Assembly (NCBI GenBank): GCA_026168455.1
Contig: CM047429.1
Span: forward strand, 35,076,066-35,140,065
DNA from: Theocolax elegans
Lineage: Eukaryota > Arthropoda > Insecta > Hymenoptera > Cerocephalidae
Direction: 5' to 3'
Length of the DNA stretch: 64,000 nt
Below, piece after piece: positions 54,225 to 63,570 of the stretch (position 1 is its first letter; each line of letters begins with the position of its first letter). The position numbers were made by a program, and so were the translations under genes. The notes below the pieces were generated by a model. It was given only the letters and a program-made list of their open reading frames with translations, did no database searches and was not told the DNA's origin.

Positions 54225-55565
54225 ATGGCCTTTCTACACACTCATTCGTGTGAATGTTTAAAGTCAGAGTTATTGTTATTTGACATTCCGCCAACACAGA
54301 CTACAATTGAGGGGTCGCATTGGGTTCAATATAAACCAATATCATCCTTGACCGATGATTCACCGATTGAATTTGTGATATCCGGAAATAGTGATGAATA
54401 TCTTGATTTGGCCCATACTATGCTCAGTCTCCGTGTGAGTATTAAATCTAACACGACAGAAGATGATGTAACGGAAGAAAATCGAACGGCCTTTAGACAT
54501 TTATCGGGTACAGTAGGACCAGTTAACAATTTAATGCATTCACTCTTTAATCAAGTGGATGTTTTTTTCAATCAAAAACCCGTGTCACCACCTACCAACG
54601 CCTATGCTTACAGAGCATACATCGAAACGTTATTAAATTACGGACCAGCTGCTAAATCTTCACATTTATCGAGCGTCTTGTGGTGTGACGATACTGCTGG
54701 TCATATGAACGATACAGCAGACGCAAATAAAGGACTTGTGGAGAGACGGAAATGTTTATCTATCGAAAAGCCTGTTGACCTAATTGGACATCTCCATACA
54801 GATGTGTTTAATCAAGAGAAACTTCTAATTAATGGTGTGGAAGTTAGAGTACGTTTGGTAAAATCTCGCGATAATTTTTGTTTGATGGATCCGACCGATT
54901 ACTTTTCACTACACATAGAGGAGGCAAACCTTCTAGTACGACGAGTTAAAATCAGTCCAAGTATATTGTTAGCACATGCTCAATCGCTCTCGAAAACAAC
55001 GGCTAAATATCCATTAACACGAGTAGAAGTCAAAGCTGTCACCATGCATAGCGGTATACACGGTGAAACATTGGATAATATCATATTGGGTCAGTTACCA
55101 AAGAGAATAATTATCGGTTTTATAAATAATAAAGCTTTTAATGGTGATCGAAAACTCAACCCTTTCAATTTTGAACATTTTAATATAAACTTCCTGTGCT
55201 TGTACGTGGATGGGATACAAGTACCTTCAAAACCACTCCAGCCTGATTTCAAAAATAGAAATCTATACGTAGACGCGTATCATACTTTATTCTCCGGTAC
55301 GGGTGTACATTTTCTCAATGAAGGTAATCAAATAACACGTGAGTCCTACCCACACGGGTATTGCTTATTCGCATTTGATTTGACTCCCGATTTATCGGCA
55401 AACGATTGCAGTCACTGGAATTTGATCAAACACGGTAGTGTTAGATTAGATGTACGTTTTAGTGATGCTTTAGTTGAAACGGTCAATTGTATTGTATATG
55501 CAGAGTACGATAATATTTTGGAAATTGATGCGTCCCGTCAAGTCATTGTCGATTTCAGCAGTTAA
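54225..55565 (+). CDS. Major capsid protein (double jelly-roll type)
   Basis: 446 residues, intact. Recognisable as the F54H12.2-like family found across invertebrate Polintons: LLLFDIPPTQTTIEGSHWVQ at the N-terminus, SLFNQVDVFFNQKPVSPP, YRAYIETLLNYG, LHTDVFNQEKLLINGVEVRV and FAFDLTPDLSANDC near the end. The family is the capsid subunit related to adenovirus hexon; the alpha/beta make-up seen here agrees. It follows the core-like gene directly and lacks its own obvious TATA box. Well preserved, in contrast to polymerase. Confidence 0.86.
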   Translation: MAFLHTHSCECLKSELLLFDIPPTQTTIEGSHWVQYKPISSLTDDSPIEFVISGNSDEYLDLAHTMLSLRVSIKSNTTEDDVTEENRTAFRHLSGTVGPVNNLMHSLFNQVDVFFNQKPVSPPTNAYAYRAYIETLLNYGPAAKSSHLSSVLWCDDTAGHMNDTADANKGLVERRKCLSIEKPVDLIGHLHTDVFNQEKLLINGVEVRVRLVKSRDNFCLMDPTDYFSLHIEEANLLVRRVKISPSILLAHAQSLSKTTAKYPLTRVEVKAVTMHSGIHGETLDNIILGQLPKRIIIGFINNKAFNGDRKLNPFNFEHFNINFLCLYVDGIQVPSKPLQPDFKNRNLYVDAYHTLFSGTGVHFLNEGNQITRESYPHGYCLFAFDLTPDLSANDCSHWNLIKHGSVRLDVRFSDALVETVNCIVYAEYDNILEIDASRQVIVDFSS

Positions 55566-55692
55566 TAAACTTAATTGATAGAGGTCGCCACCTTGTGTTA
55601 CTATCTGTACTATACGTTTATACACCGGTTTAAAAAGCCTTAGACAGTCAGTCTGGATCGTACTTTGTGTTTGACAAGATTTGTATGACAAC
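55566..55692 (+). promoter_or_regulatory. Probable promoter for the last two genes
   Basis: TTTAAAAAG at about 55629 and a TCAGTC initiator at 55648-55653. The spacing is short (about 20 bp), so this is weak. Confidence 0.35.
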
Positions 55693-56334
55693 ATGGATGT
55701 AATTGTTGATATTCAGTTCCTTAAAGATAGTAAGCAAAAATACGTACCGAAAGAAATTGCTATTGCCGCTGTTGACAGTGAATTTATCAGTCACTGGGTG
55801 GTGGCACCAACAGTCGCACTGGAGCATCTCGACGAAGACATACGAAAACAGAATAGCTGGTTAAATCAATATCATCACGGACTGGACTACTTTGACGGCG
55901 AGGTGACTTTGAAGACAGTTAAAAAGATTTTACGGGAACTTATGAAAAGTGTGCGGAAAATATATGTTAGAGGTAATGATAAGTGGTTGGTACTACAAAA
56001 AATTGTTCATCGTCAAATTTTAAACCTTGAGTATGATCAAAATTGTCCACCTTTCAATAAATTATCATCCGACGTATATTGTATGCATCACGCTGTCAAA
56101 ACTTGTTTCAAAAATTATCGTTGTGCTTTAAATAACGCGTATAGATTAAAATCGTGGTTGACCCATCACACATCACCAAAGACTTTCAACACTACAAATG
56201 AAATTCATCATGGACAGTCTACAAATACTCAAGAATTTGTCGAAAATCCGTTCGCATACTGTAGGTGTATTTCCGGCCGATCAGACACCCCGAGTGTGGA
56301 TGAAACCGACAGCGTTCGTGCTAAACACGGATGA
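55693..56334 (+). CDS. Conserved Polinton protein of unknown function
   Basis: 213 residues from ATG 55693 (the open frame reaches 12 bp further to a TTG). Starts DVIVDIQFLKDSKQKYVPKE, with later LNQYHHGLDYFDGEV, KIYVRGNDKWLVLQ and CALNNAYRLKSWL. The spacing of the first beta strand, a central YVRG-K strand and a terminal CALxNAxxLxxWL helix recalls DEDDh exonuclease folds, but the catalytic acidic residues are not all in place. I have seen similar proteins in arthropod genomes without a known role. The 3' end overlaps the protease gene by about 125-137 bp in another frame. Confidence 0.62.
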   Translation: MDVIVDIQFLKDSKQKYVPKEIAIAAVDSEFISHWVVAPTVALEHLDEDIRKQNSWLNQYHHGLDYFDGEVTLKTVKKILRELMKSVRKIYVRGNDKWLVLQKIVHRQILNLEYDQNCPPFNKLSSDVYCMHHAVKTCFKNYRCALNNAYRLKSWLTHHTSPKTFNTTNEIHHGQSTNTQEFVENPFAYCRCISGRSDTPSVDETDSVRAKHG

Positions 56335-56620
56335 TCATACAAAATCTGGTATGCATTGGGTTGCTATATACGTCGATAAATCATGTAATGGTATTTATTT
56401 CGATAGTTTTGGACTACCACCACTCGTTCCAGATCATATCAATAGATTGCGAAAAAATTGTAAACAACTTCGTTGGAATAATGTTCGATTGCAAAGCGCA
56501 TCCTCCGATGTGTGTGGTCAGTACTGTATTATGTTTCTGTACTACATGACTCAAGGATTAGGTTTCGTCAAATTTATCGAAAACTTTTCCGATGAGTTGA
56601 AAAAAATGACGCTCTTGTAA
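56210..56620 (+). CDS. Adenovirus-like cysteine protease (adenain-like)
   Basis: About 136 residues from ATG 56210 (a Met at 56198 is an alternative). Catalytic set in order: His of SGMHWVAIYVD, Asp of YFDSFGLPP and Cys of DVCGQYCIMFLYY, as in adenain and Ulp1-type proteases. Its N-terminal VFPADQTP segment is typical of the Polinton form. In the family it processes capsid and core precursors during maturation. Last gene of the plus-strand cluster, overlapping the previous gene. Intact frame. Confidence 0.88.
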   Translation: MDSLQILKNLSKIRSHTVGVFPADQTPRVWMKPTAFVLNTDDHTKSGMHWVAIYVDKSCNGIYFDSFGLPPLVPDHINRLRKNCKQLRWNNVRLQSASSDVCGQYCIMFLYYMTQGLGFVKFIENFSDELKKMTLL

Positions 56621-57317
56621 GACGGTATATACAGCGCAAGATAAACACAGATAAAAATTTCATTGGAAATGGTGGTTGTGTTGTCAGGTGTTTGCAAAGT
56701 TGTCGCGCAAAGATGTCATTATTATAATGTTGTTTTCACTTTATGTATGAGTGGTGTGTGAAAATTATGTGAAAATTGATAAAAATCAATTTATGTTACG
56801 ACGTATGCACGATTGTAAAAGCGTTAACACGATACATGAAAAGTTGTTAATATCGCTGAAACATATGTATTAAAAATTATAAACATTTCTTCATTCGTAA
56901 TAAACAAAAATGTATTCATAAATATAATGTACTTTTTTTTAAATAAACCTTTTATCCACCAATTCCTTCTCTTGTAGCAATAACATTATATTCACTCGAT
57001 AATCAAAATAAAATTTAACAATAGCCAAGAATTAAATGCGTTGTGTAAGTTTAGTTAAGAGAACGTAAAGATTGAAGAGAACGTAACGTGAGCTCGCGAA
57101 TTCCTCATAGCGAACACCCGAGACACCCATGTGTCCGGAATTTGCAAAGTCAAGTCGTATTCGGAGTCACAACAATATTTGTCACCTCCCATTCTCTGGA
57201 TTAATCGTCAACCGAGTTCCAGTATTCGTACATCCGTTCGCGAGTTCAGTTACGATTTCTCCCACCGCTTCCCCTCTGTCTCCCGCCATCCCCCTTCGTA
57301 CGGCGATCGGTCGACGG
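56621..57317. other. Right intergenic region of the Polinton
   Basis: Holds AATAAA/AATAAAC signals for the plus-strand genes near 56900 and 56940. The open frames starting near 57130 are low-complexity and run into C-rich repeats. No gene supported. Confidence 0.4.
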
Positions 57318-57375
57318 AATAGCTCAGTAGGTATTGAGACACCCCGCAACCAACATCGTAGAATTCGAATCTTCC
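57318..57375 (+). other. tRNA-like box A and box B sequence
   Basis: TAGCTCAGTAGGT (57320-57332) resembles an RNA polymerase III A box and GAATTCGAATC (57361-57371) a B box; they are about 40 bp apart as in tRNA genes. Stems are poorly formed, so it is not a functional tRNA. It could be a decayed tRNA, a SINE head or a pol III promoter. Confidence 0.35.
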
Positions 57376-57620
57376 GCCTCCCCCCTTCCCCTCCCGCAGT
57401 ACTGCATCATGGTCTACCCCTTCTCCTCTTCCGCAGCAATGCATCATTGCCCCCCCTCCCCCTCCGTCATTTCTCCCACCGCCATTACCCCCTACCTTAA
57501 CTGGTACCACCATTACCGCCTCCCCACCATCGCCCCTCCCTAATCCCCCCTCCACCATGGTCCCCACATATTACCCCCTCCCCCTACCATGATCCCCACC
57601 TATTACCCCCCCCCCTCCCA
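57376..57620 (+). repeat. C-rich subterminal region, right
   Basis: Long C-runs with loosely repeated units of about 31 bp, each with CCATGRTCCCCAC and a following TATTACCCCC (around 57555-57610). Mirrors the G-rich left subterminal region. Not coding. Confidence 0.6.
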
Positions 57621-57693
57621 CGCTATGGAGAGACACGCAAATCCCAGGAGTGGGGGGTTTGTTGTGTCTACCCATAGCGAGGGGCTAACTACT
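57621..57693 (-). repeat. Right terminal inverted repeat
   Basis: Perfect complement of 39651-39723, ending ...GGGGCTAACTACT. The outer hairpin arm CCATAGCGAGGGG (57672-57684) is kept; the inner partner is reduced to CGCTATGG (57621-57628). Confidence 0.95.
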
Positions 57694-57699
57694 CTCTAG
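57694..57699. repeat. Right target-site duplication of the Polinton
   Basis: CTCTAG, identical to 39645-39650. Confidence 0.93.
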
Positions 57700-57841
57700 A
57701 TAAAAATCATCTTTTACCCGTATATCGAATAATTTTTTTGTACAGGAGGTACAAAAGCGATTTACAAAAAATAACAGTACGCAAGATTTCATTAGACATT
57801 ACCATAATGTCTATTTTGTAATTTATGATGTTCTAAAATAA

Positions 57842-58067
57842 GGGTTCCACCTTCCGGGTCACGTATTTTGTTGCAACGTTATGGGAACTGTTGTGTGGTA
57901 CACAAATATGAAATAATTGTGTGAAATTTAATATTATAGTCTGACGTAAGTTCTACGTGGTTAATGGAAAATTGTGTGGAATGGATCATGTAGATACGAT
58001 AAGTTATGAAAGAAATAAAATAGTTCTGAAAATTGTAACAAGATCCGTGACCCGAAGGGTGAAGCCT
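57842..58067. mobile_element. Small relative of palindromic element D
   Basis: Starts GGGTTCCACCTTCCGGGTCA and ends with the near-complement GTGACCCGAAGGGTGAA. Only about 226 bp, with divergent interior; its first 60 bp resemble the arms at 37544-38220 (GTTGCAAC, then ACAAATATGAAA). Confidence 0.65.
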
Positions 58068-58394
58068 TTCTTATATGTATATTTCAGTATGTGAGTATAT
58101 GCGTATTAGCGTGTAAAGTAGAAAATTTTTATTATTCTCTTTCTAAACCAAAAATTTGTACAAATTTTGAAATTTAATTACCCTTTCATTTTTTAATTTC
58201 ATATTACTTTTTTTAAATGTTATTTTATACAGATCACTGACCAATGAAAAATAGACATATATATAAACTTGGAAATATCGGTTTGTGCCGCCCAAAACCA
58301 CCCACCCCCTGTTAGTGGTGGGAAGCAGATAGAAAATTAAAATTTATTATGTCGGGCGTCATAAACCCCCATACACAAATATATATATATATAT
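58068..58394. other. AT-rich interval
   Basis: No gene. Ends in a TATATA microsatellite into which the next element inserted. Confidence 0.4.
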
Positions 58395-59089
58395 GGGTGG
58401 TTCTCTGTGACATCGAAGATGAAAAAAATAAATATTCCTATAACTGTGGGAATATGTTTTAGAGGTATCCAGTAGTTCTTCTGAATTTTTTCAGATTTTT
58501 TCTGGGCTATTATTTTAAGTTACAGAGAGTCAAAGTTGACATTTTAGCACTTTTTTGCATTATATGCCCATATTCATGAATTTTTAGCTCCCAGGGGATG
58601 TATTTTTCACTAAAAACATAAGTATGACTTTTTTTGTAAAATTTTCCGAACTTTTCATTAAAAATACTTTTAAAGACATAAATGTATGCTGTCACACTCT
58701 TGTAAGCCATTTAAACCTTAAATAGTGAAAATCAGCAATTCTGCTCCGGACTCTGGTAACCTAATATTGTCTAAAAGATGTCTTTTTATAGTCAGACACT
58801 GCCTAAAAATTTCCAGAGTGGGTCTAAATCATTAAGATCACTTATGGTCAAAATATCCGGGAAAAGTGCCCGAAATATTAATAGAAATGTATATTTGTTG
58901 CCTTATAACGATGAATCTAGTAGCATGATCATTGCAAAAAAATTTATGCACTTACCTTGGAATGGTAGAAAAGTATCTCCACTTGTTTCAGTATCCATCT
59001 AATCCCCTGTAAGCTGCTAAAAATACAAATATTATTATAAAATTATAAAAAATTATTTTTTAAATATTTATAATGCTGGATTTTTAGTT
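58395..59089. mobile_element. Palindromic element B, truncated second copy
   Basis: Starts GGGTGGTTCTCTGTGACATC in a TA microsatellite and matches the complement of the right half of 31666-33326 up to a point where a Gypsy LTR begins (59090). In the full copy the sequence continues past the equivalent point, so the Gypsy element inserted into it. Confidence 0.85.
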
Positions 59090-59987
59090 TGTAACGGAGT
59101 GAATCTTTGCCGGACCTTGCTCAGATTCCAGGATTCAGGTTTTAAGGAATTTGAAATAAAGTACCACTATTTATAATAAAGGCTAATTATTATTAAGACT
59201 ATGTACAGATATATAAAAATAAACAAAGATATAGTTTAAGTGCTGCCAGCCCGCCTGGTCTTGGTCGGGTGAAATAGCTAATTAGTCTGTAATCAAAACA
59301 AGACAAAATACTTAATTATTACGCGATCTACGAACTTTACAATGCTATCTTATAACTAGTTCCCTAAACGTACGCGACTAACGGGTATCGTTTATACTCG
59401 CACGGTAATACGGTTCGGGCAAGTATGTATGTTCACGAGGATACGGTCGGGATAACCCACGTGTGCTCACGAGGGTGCGGTCGGAATAATCTACGTGTGC
59501 TCACAAAGATACGGTCGGGATAATCCACGTGTGCTCACGAGGATGCGGTCGGGATAACCCACGTGTGCTCACGAGGGTGCGGTCGGGATAATCTACGTGT
59601 GCTCACGAAGATACGGTCAGGGTAATCCACGTGTGCTCACGAGGATACGGTCAGGATAATCTACGTGTGCTCACGAAGATACGGTCGGGATAATCCACGT
59701 GTGCTCACGAGGATGCGGTCGGGATAATCTACGTATCTAATACTAGTGCGCATGCGTATAGCGCCTGTCTCCCCACTCCGGACGGGGTCAATGAACTGGC
59801 GAGTAGGCACAGTAGTCGGGAGGCGGTCAATCTATTTATAGCGCGGTCGTTGAACTCGCGTTTAACGGCACGTGTCTATCGCGAGGCTATCTTAATATAC
59901 TACGGACTTATTATTATTATACAATATATTAACAATTTATAAAATAATTTTACGCAATACTAGTGCGTGTGTTTATCACACGTCACA
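59090..59987 (-). repeat. 3' LTR of the Gypsy element
   Basis: 898 bp, plus-strand TGTAACGGAG to ACACGTCACA, thus TG...CA ends. It contains the 34-bp tandem array at 59434-59739. TATTTATAG-type and AATAAA words are present, but R and U5 limits were not determined. Confidence 0.93.
59434..59739. repeat. 34-bp minisatellite in the LTR, 9 units
   Basis: Nine units of the pattern CACGAGGATACGGTCGGGAT followed by AAYCYACGTGTGCT, with few variants (GAAGATA, GAGGGTG). Units are contiguous with no spacers, so this is not a CRISPR. The same array begins at 63915 in the other LTR. Confidence 0.92.
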
Positions 59988-62360
59988 TTCCCCTCTTTCT
60001 TCGGAGAGTAAAAATTCGGGAATTTTTATTCTTAAAAAAAAAATATATAATACTACAAAATAAAATTAAGAATCTAAGAATAACGCATTGAAAGTGTGAG
60101 GGAGAAAAAAAATTTACCGCTCGAAGTGGTCCTACAAGATCTATTGATACCATTTCCCATGGTTGTTGAACATTTGTTGGATGCATAAGACCGGTTTTAG
60201 TTTGTTGTTGTACTTTATATTGTTGGCATTTAGTACAATTCCTTACGTATTTTGCTCCGTCTCGTAAAATTCCAGGCCAATAATAATAACGTGATAAGCG
60301 TACGAGAGTTTTTCCAATACCTAAGTGTCCGGCTGTTGATTCGTCGTGACATTCTTGCAGGACTCGGTTTCGGTCAGTTTTTGGAATGCATAATTTCCAT
60401 TGTTCGTTCGGATCTTCCTCATTAAAGTCTAACGTATGTAGAATATGCTTGTATAATTTCCCTTCTTTAATACAAAATTCCGGATTCTCCTTCGGTTGCG
60501 TTTTTACTTCTTTAAATTTTGTATTATACCACGAGCAGTTTTTACGGTTGGCTACAGAACATAGTTCGATAGGCTGTCGTGATAAAGCATCGGCTACATT
60601 GTTTTCGGCTCCTCTTCGGTAACGGATTTCCATATCCCATTGGTCTAATTCCATTCTCCAACGAGCAATTCTTCCTGACGGATTATCAATTTTTTCTAAC
60701 CATTTCAAAGATTGATGATCGGTTAATACTACAAAATGGTAACCTTCTAAGTAGTCTCGCATTTTCCAGATACCCCATTTTACTGCTAGGCATTCTTTTT
60801 CGGTGGCAGAGTAGTTTTTCTCTGCTTTATTTAAAGTTCTGCTGGCATACGTTATGACCTTTTCTTGTCCATCTATTTCTTGAGTTAATACTGCTCCTAG
60901 CCCATCGTTACTAGCATCTGTTTGTAAACACATTGTTTTTTCAAAATCCGGGCATGTTAAAATGGGAGCATTTGTTAAATGTTCTTTGATTTTATCGAAG
61001 GCTTCTTGTTGCTCAGGTCCCCAGTGCCAAGTGGTATTTTTTCTTAACAATTTGCTAAGCGGTGCGGTAGTTTTGGACACGTTGGGTATAAAACGTCGAT
61101 ACCATGAGATCAGTCCATTAAATCGGCGGAGTTCCTTCAAGGTAGTTGGAGCTGATAACGTAGTGACGGCTTTTACTTTATCGGGATCGGTGTGTATACC
61201 GTCTGAATCAATTACATGACCTAGATAACGTAGTCGTTGCCTACCAAAATGGCTCTTTTCCCAATTCGGTTTTAGTTTTGCAGCTTTTAAACGTCGAAAA
61301 ACTTCCTGGACAAGTTGAATGTGTTCTTCAAATGTTTCCGATATAATAATTATGTCATCCAAATAGCAAAAGACGTGCGGTTCTAAATCGGGTGTTACTA
61401 CTCCTTCTGATATCATTCGTTGAAAAGCTGCCGGTGCTGAATGAAGTCCGAAAGGTAAAACTTTGAATTGGAAATGTCGTCCTGGTACGGTGAAAGCAGT
61501 TAATGGTTTACTGTCGTCCGTTAAGGGTACTTGCCAGTATCCATTTTTCAAGTCGATGGTACTAAGGTAACGAGCTCCTCGTAGTTTATCTAGAGTGGCA
61601 TTTATTTTCGGTAATGGGTATGCATCTTTGATGGTTACTTCGTTGAGTCGACGAAAATCTACACAAAAACGGTATTTTCCATGTTTCTTCTTCGCCAGAA
61701 CTATAGGAGAACTCCACGGACTTATAGAAGGTTCTATAACACCTTCTTTTAACATTTTATCAATTTCTTCATTGATGATTTTCTGCATTGCTGGATTTCG
61801 GGCACGGTATCGTTGTTTTATCGGTGTTGGATTACTAAGCTGAAGGTCGTAGGTTAGTAACGGTGTTGGGCCTTGTATTTCCGCGAAATCTCCTTGACGG
61901 GCTTGTTCAATAATTCTATCTATTATTTGTCGTTCCTCTATTTTGATATCTAATAGACCTGGTTGAGTTTCTAATTGGCACAGTTCGGACGGAGCTTGTC
62001 TGTTCTCTGGATGCAACTCTTTTCCTTATAGAGTCATTTTGAATCCTAATTTTGGCAGGATATCCATTCCTAATAAGAAATGGTGTCGGAGTGTAGACAT
62101 GATATGAAAATTTCCTTCTATTTTCTTTCCATTTATCGAGCAGGTTCCCGAAATATTATCTTCCAACGGTATTTCACTGCCATCAGCCAGTATCGCACGA
62201 TTTATTCTTCCTTGTTTTTGCCATCCTCGAGAGTAGCACCATTTTGCAGTCACTTCATTAATAAAAGAGCTGACTGCACCGGAATCTATAAGTGCCTTAA
62301 ATTTTCGACCTTCAACATTTACGAAGACGAAATATCGGTTGTCTCGTTCCTGGACCGAGC
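59983..62360 (-). pseudogene. pol: protease, RT, RNase H and truncated integrase
   Basis: Protease with ALIDSGAVSSF near 62290 and LLGMDILPKLGF near 62050, then a TAA at 62026-62028, then a 677-codon frame to 59983. RT motifs are FCVDFRRLNEVT, LSTIDLKNGYWQVPL, FKVLPFGLHSAPAAFQR and CYLDDIIII; RNase H has LQTDASNDGLGAVL and VVLTDHQSL; the integrase zinc domain has HDESTAGHLG and NCTKCQQYK. After MVSIDLVGPLRA, where the first catalytic Asp would be, the sequence changes abruptly to unrelated residues and stops inside the LTR. Most of the integrase is therefore deleted. Confidence 0.93.
59988..60001 (-). promoter_or_regulatory. Polypurine tract of the Gypsy element
   Basis: Minus strand GAAGAAAGAGGGGAA directly before the LTR start TGTGACG. 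The pol frame runs straight through it. Confidence 0.8.
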
Positions 62361-63188
62361 CGTAGGTCTTGTTGACTCGGTCCTTCGCTCGTTTCCCTGG
62401 TATGTTCCATGACAGTCTCTAGTGTAGACTCCATCTTTTCCACAGACAGAGCAAAAAAGTTTACGAGGATTGCGGTACTGGTTACGGTTATGCCCTCTCT
62501 GTTTACATCTCCAACAACACTCGTTTCTTTTGTAAGTTGCATTCGGTTTCGTAACGGTCATCGCTTCATTTCTACTGATTCTTTGAGCTTGGTTTGCTTC
62601 CTGTACGGTTGCTTCATGTTCCTCTACTCTTTGGATCAATTCATTGATGTTATTTATGTCAGTTCGTCTAATATAAATTCTAAGTTCGGGTTTCATATTA
62701 TAATATAAATTATCTAATTGTTCTTCTGGATCATATCCTCCTCTGCGTCTCATTAGAGTTGATAACACCGTAGCAAAATCTCGAATGTTTTCGTTGTGTT
62801 TCTGAACTCGTGCTGTGACTTGTCGTCCTAAATTTCTTCTTTCCAATGGTGGTAAATAAAAATTTCGTAATTGTTCTTCGACTTCTGCCCAGGTATGCAA
62901 GTTTCGTGCATAATTTCGATACCACTGGAGAGCATTTCCTTTTAAGAGTTCTGGTAATCCTTGAAGTATTTGTTCCTCGGAGAAATTATAAACTTGTCTC
63001 AACTCCTCTATTCGTTCTAGAAAAGAATATACATCTTTGCCTTCGAAATGGCAGTTCCATTTTCTCATTTGGTCCATAACTTCTCTATTTGACGGTAATA
63101 TTGGTAGATGCGGTGAACTAGGTGTAGAAAACATTTGGGGTTGTAACGGTTGATTATTTGGGAAGTCCTTATTATGCTGATTCCTCAA
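62319..63188 (-). pseudogene. gag, capsid and nucleocapsid part
   Basis: Capsid core with KWNCHFEGKDVYSFLERIEE, LPELLKGNALQWYRNY and EEQLRNFYLPP, the usual Gypsy Gag signatures, followed by CWRCKQRGHNRNQYRN (a knuckle that has lost its last Cys) and CSVCGKDGVYTRDC. Open for 289 codons, but out of frame with its N-terminal part (63417-63172) across about 63180. Forms virus-like particles in functional relatives. Confidence 0.88.
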
Positions 63189-63417
63189 GTCTCAAGCTAG
63201 CGTGGTCGGTTTCTAAGTCCTTTGTGATGTCTAGATTTTCCTTATAATCTTCTGGATCTGGTTCTTTATTTGCAAACAGTTCGGCGTTTTTGCGTACGAA
63301 CCCAATAAGAAGTTGTCTTAATTCGGTAACGATTCCTTCGGTATGTAAATTATGTTTCGTTAATTCAGCAATCAATTCTTCTCGTTGTAGTTTATAAATC
63401 CACGACACGGAAACCAT
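63172..63417 (-). pseudogene. gag, N-terminal SAP-like part
   Basis: From ATG 63417: SWIYKLQREELIAELTKHNL, then VTELRQLLIGFVRKN, a SAP-like helix-loop-helix present at the start of many insect Gypsy Gag proteins. It is followed by acidic sequence and a frame change near 63180 into the capsid part. It begins about 150 bp inside the primer site. Confidence 0.7.
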
Positions 63418-63556
63418 TTTACAAACTTATAATTATGTCGGATATACAAGTGTACCAGTGTCAGTGTTATCGCGGCGTCCAAGTGTAATTTAACAATTCG
63501 GTCCGGAAGTTTCGTAGATTCAGAGCAAAAAAAAAATCAAATTCCTTTTACAAATA

Positions 63557-63570
63557 CTGTTCGGGCGCCA
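63557..63570 (-). promoter_or_regulatory. tRNA-Lys-type primer-binding site
   Basis: Minus strand TGGCGCCCGAACAG immediately after the LTR end; this is the well-known tRNA-Lys complement. Confidence 0.9.

Larger units (their letters stand above)
39651..57693 (+). mobile_element. Polinton/Maverick (adintovirus-like) provirus, 18,043 bp
   Basis: Perfect 6-bp target duplication and 73-bp perfect terminal inverted repeats beginning AGTAG delimit the element. It carries the four Polinton hallmark genes (protein-primed DNA polymerase B, retrovirus-type integrase, packaging ATPase, adenovirus-like protease) plus major and minor capsid genes, all on the plus strand, and one minus-strand gene near the left end. 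The adenovirus-like virion gene set fits the adintovirus concept. Breaks in polymerase, integrase and penton make this copy defective, although the other frames are open, so it is fairly young. Confidence 0.95.

Noticed and set aside
57318..57390. Functional tRNA gene
   Set aside because: Box A and B are present but T and D stems pair poorly and no sensible anticodon stem forms; kept only as a tRNA-like sequence.
57129..57567. Overlapping Pro/Ser/His-rich ORFs on both strands in the Polinton right arm
   Set aside because: They arise from C-rich subterminal repeats and tRNA-like sequence, without a domain or consistent start.
59434..59739. CRISPR-like array
   Set aside because: The 34-bp units are contiguous with no unique spacers, lie in an LTR and in a eukaryotic genome.
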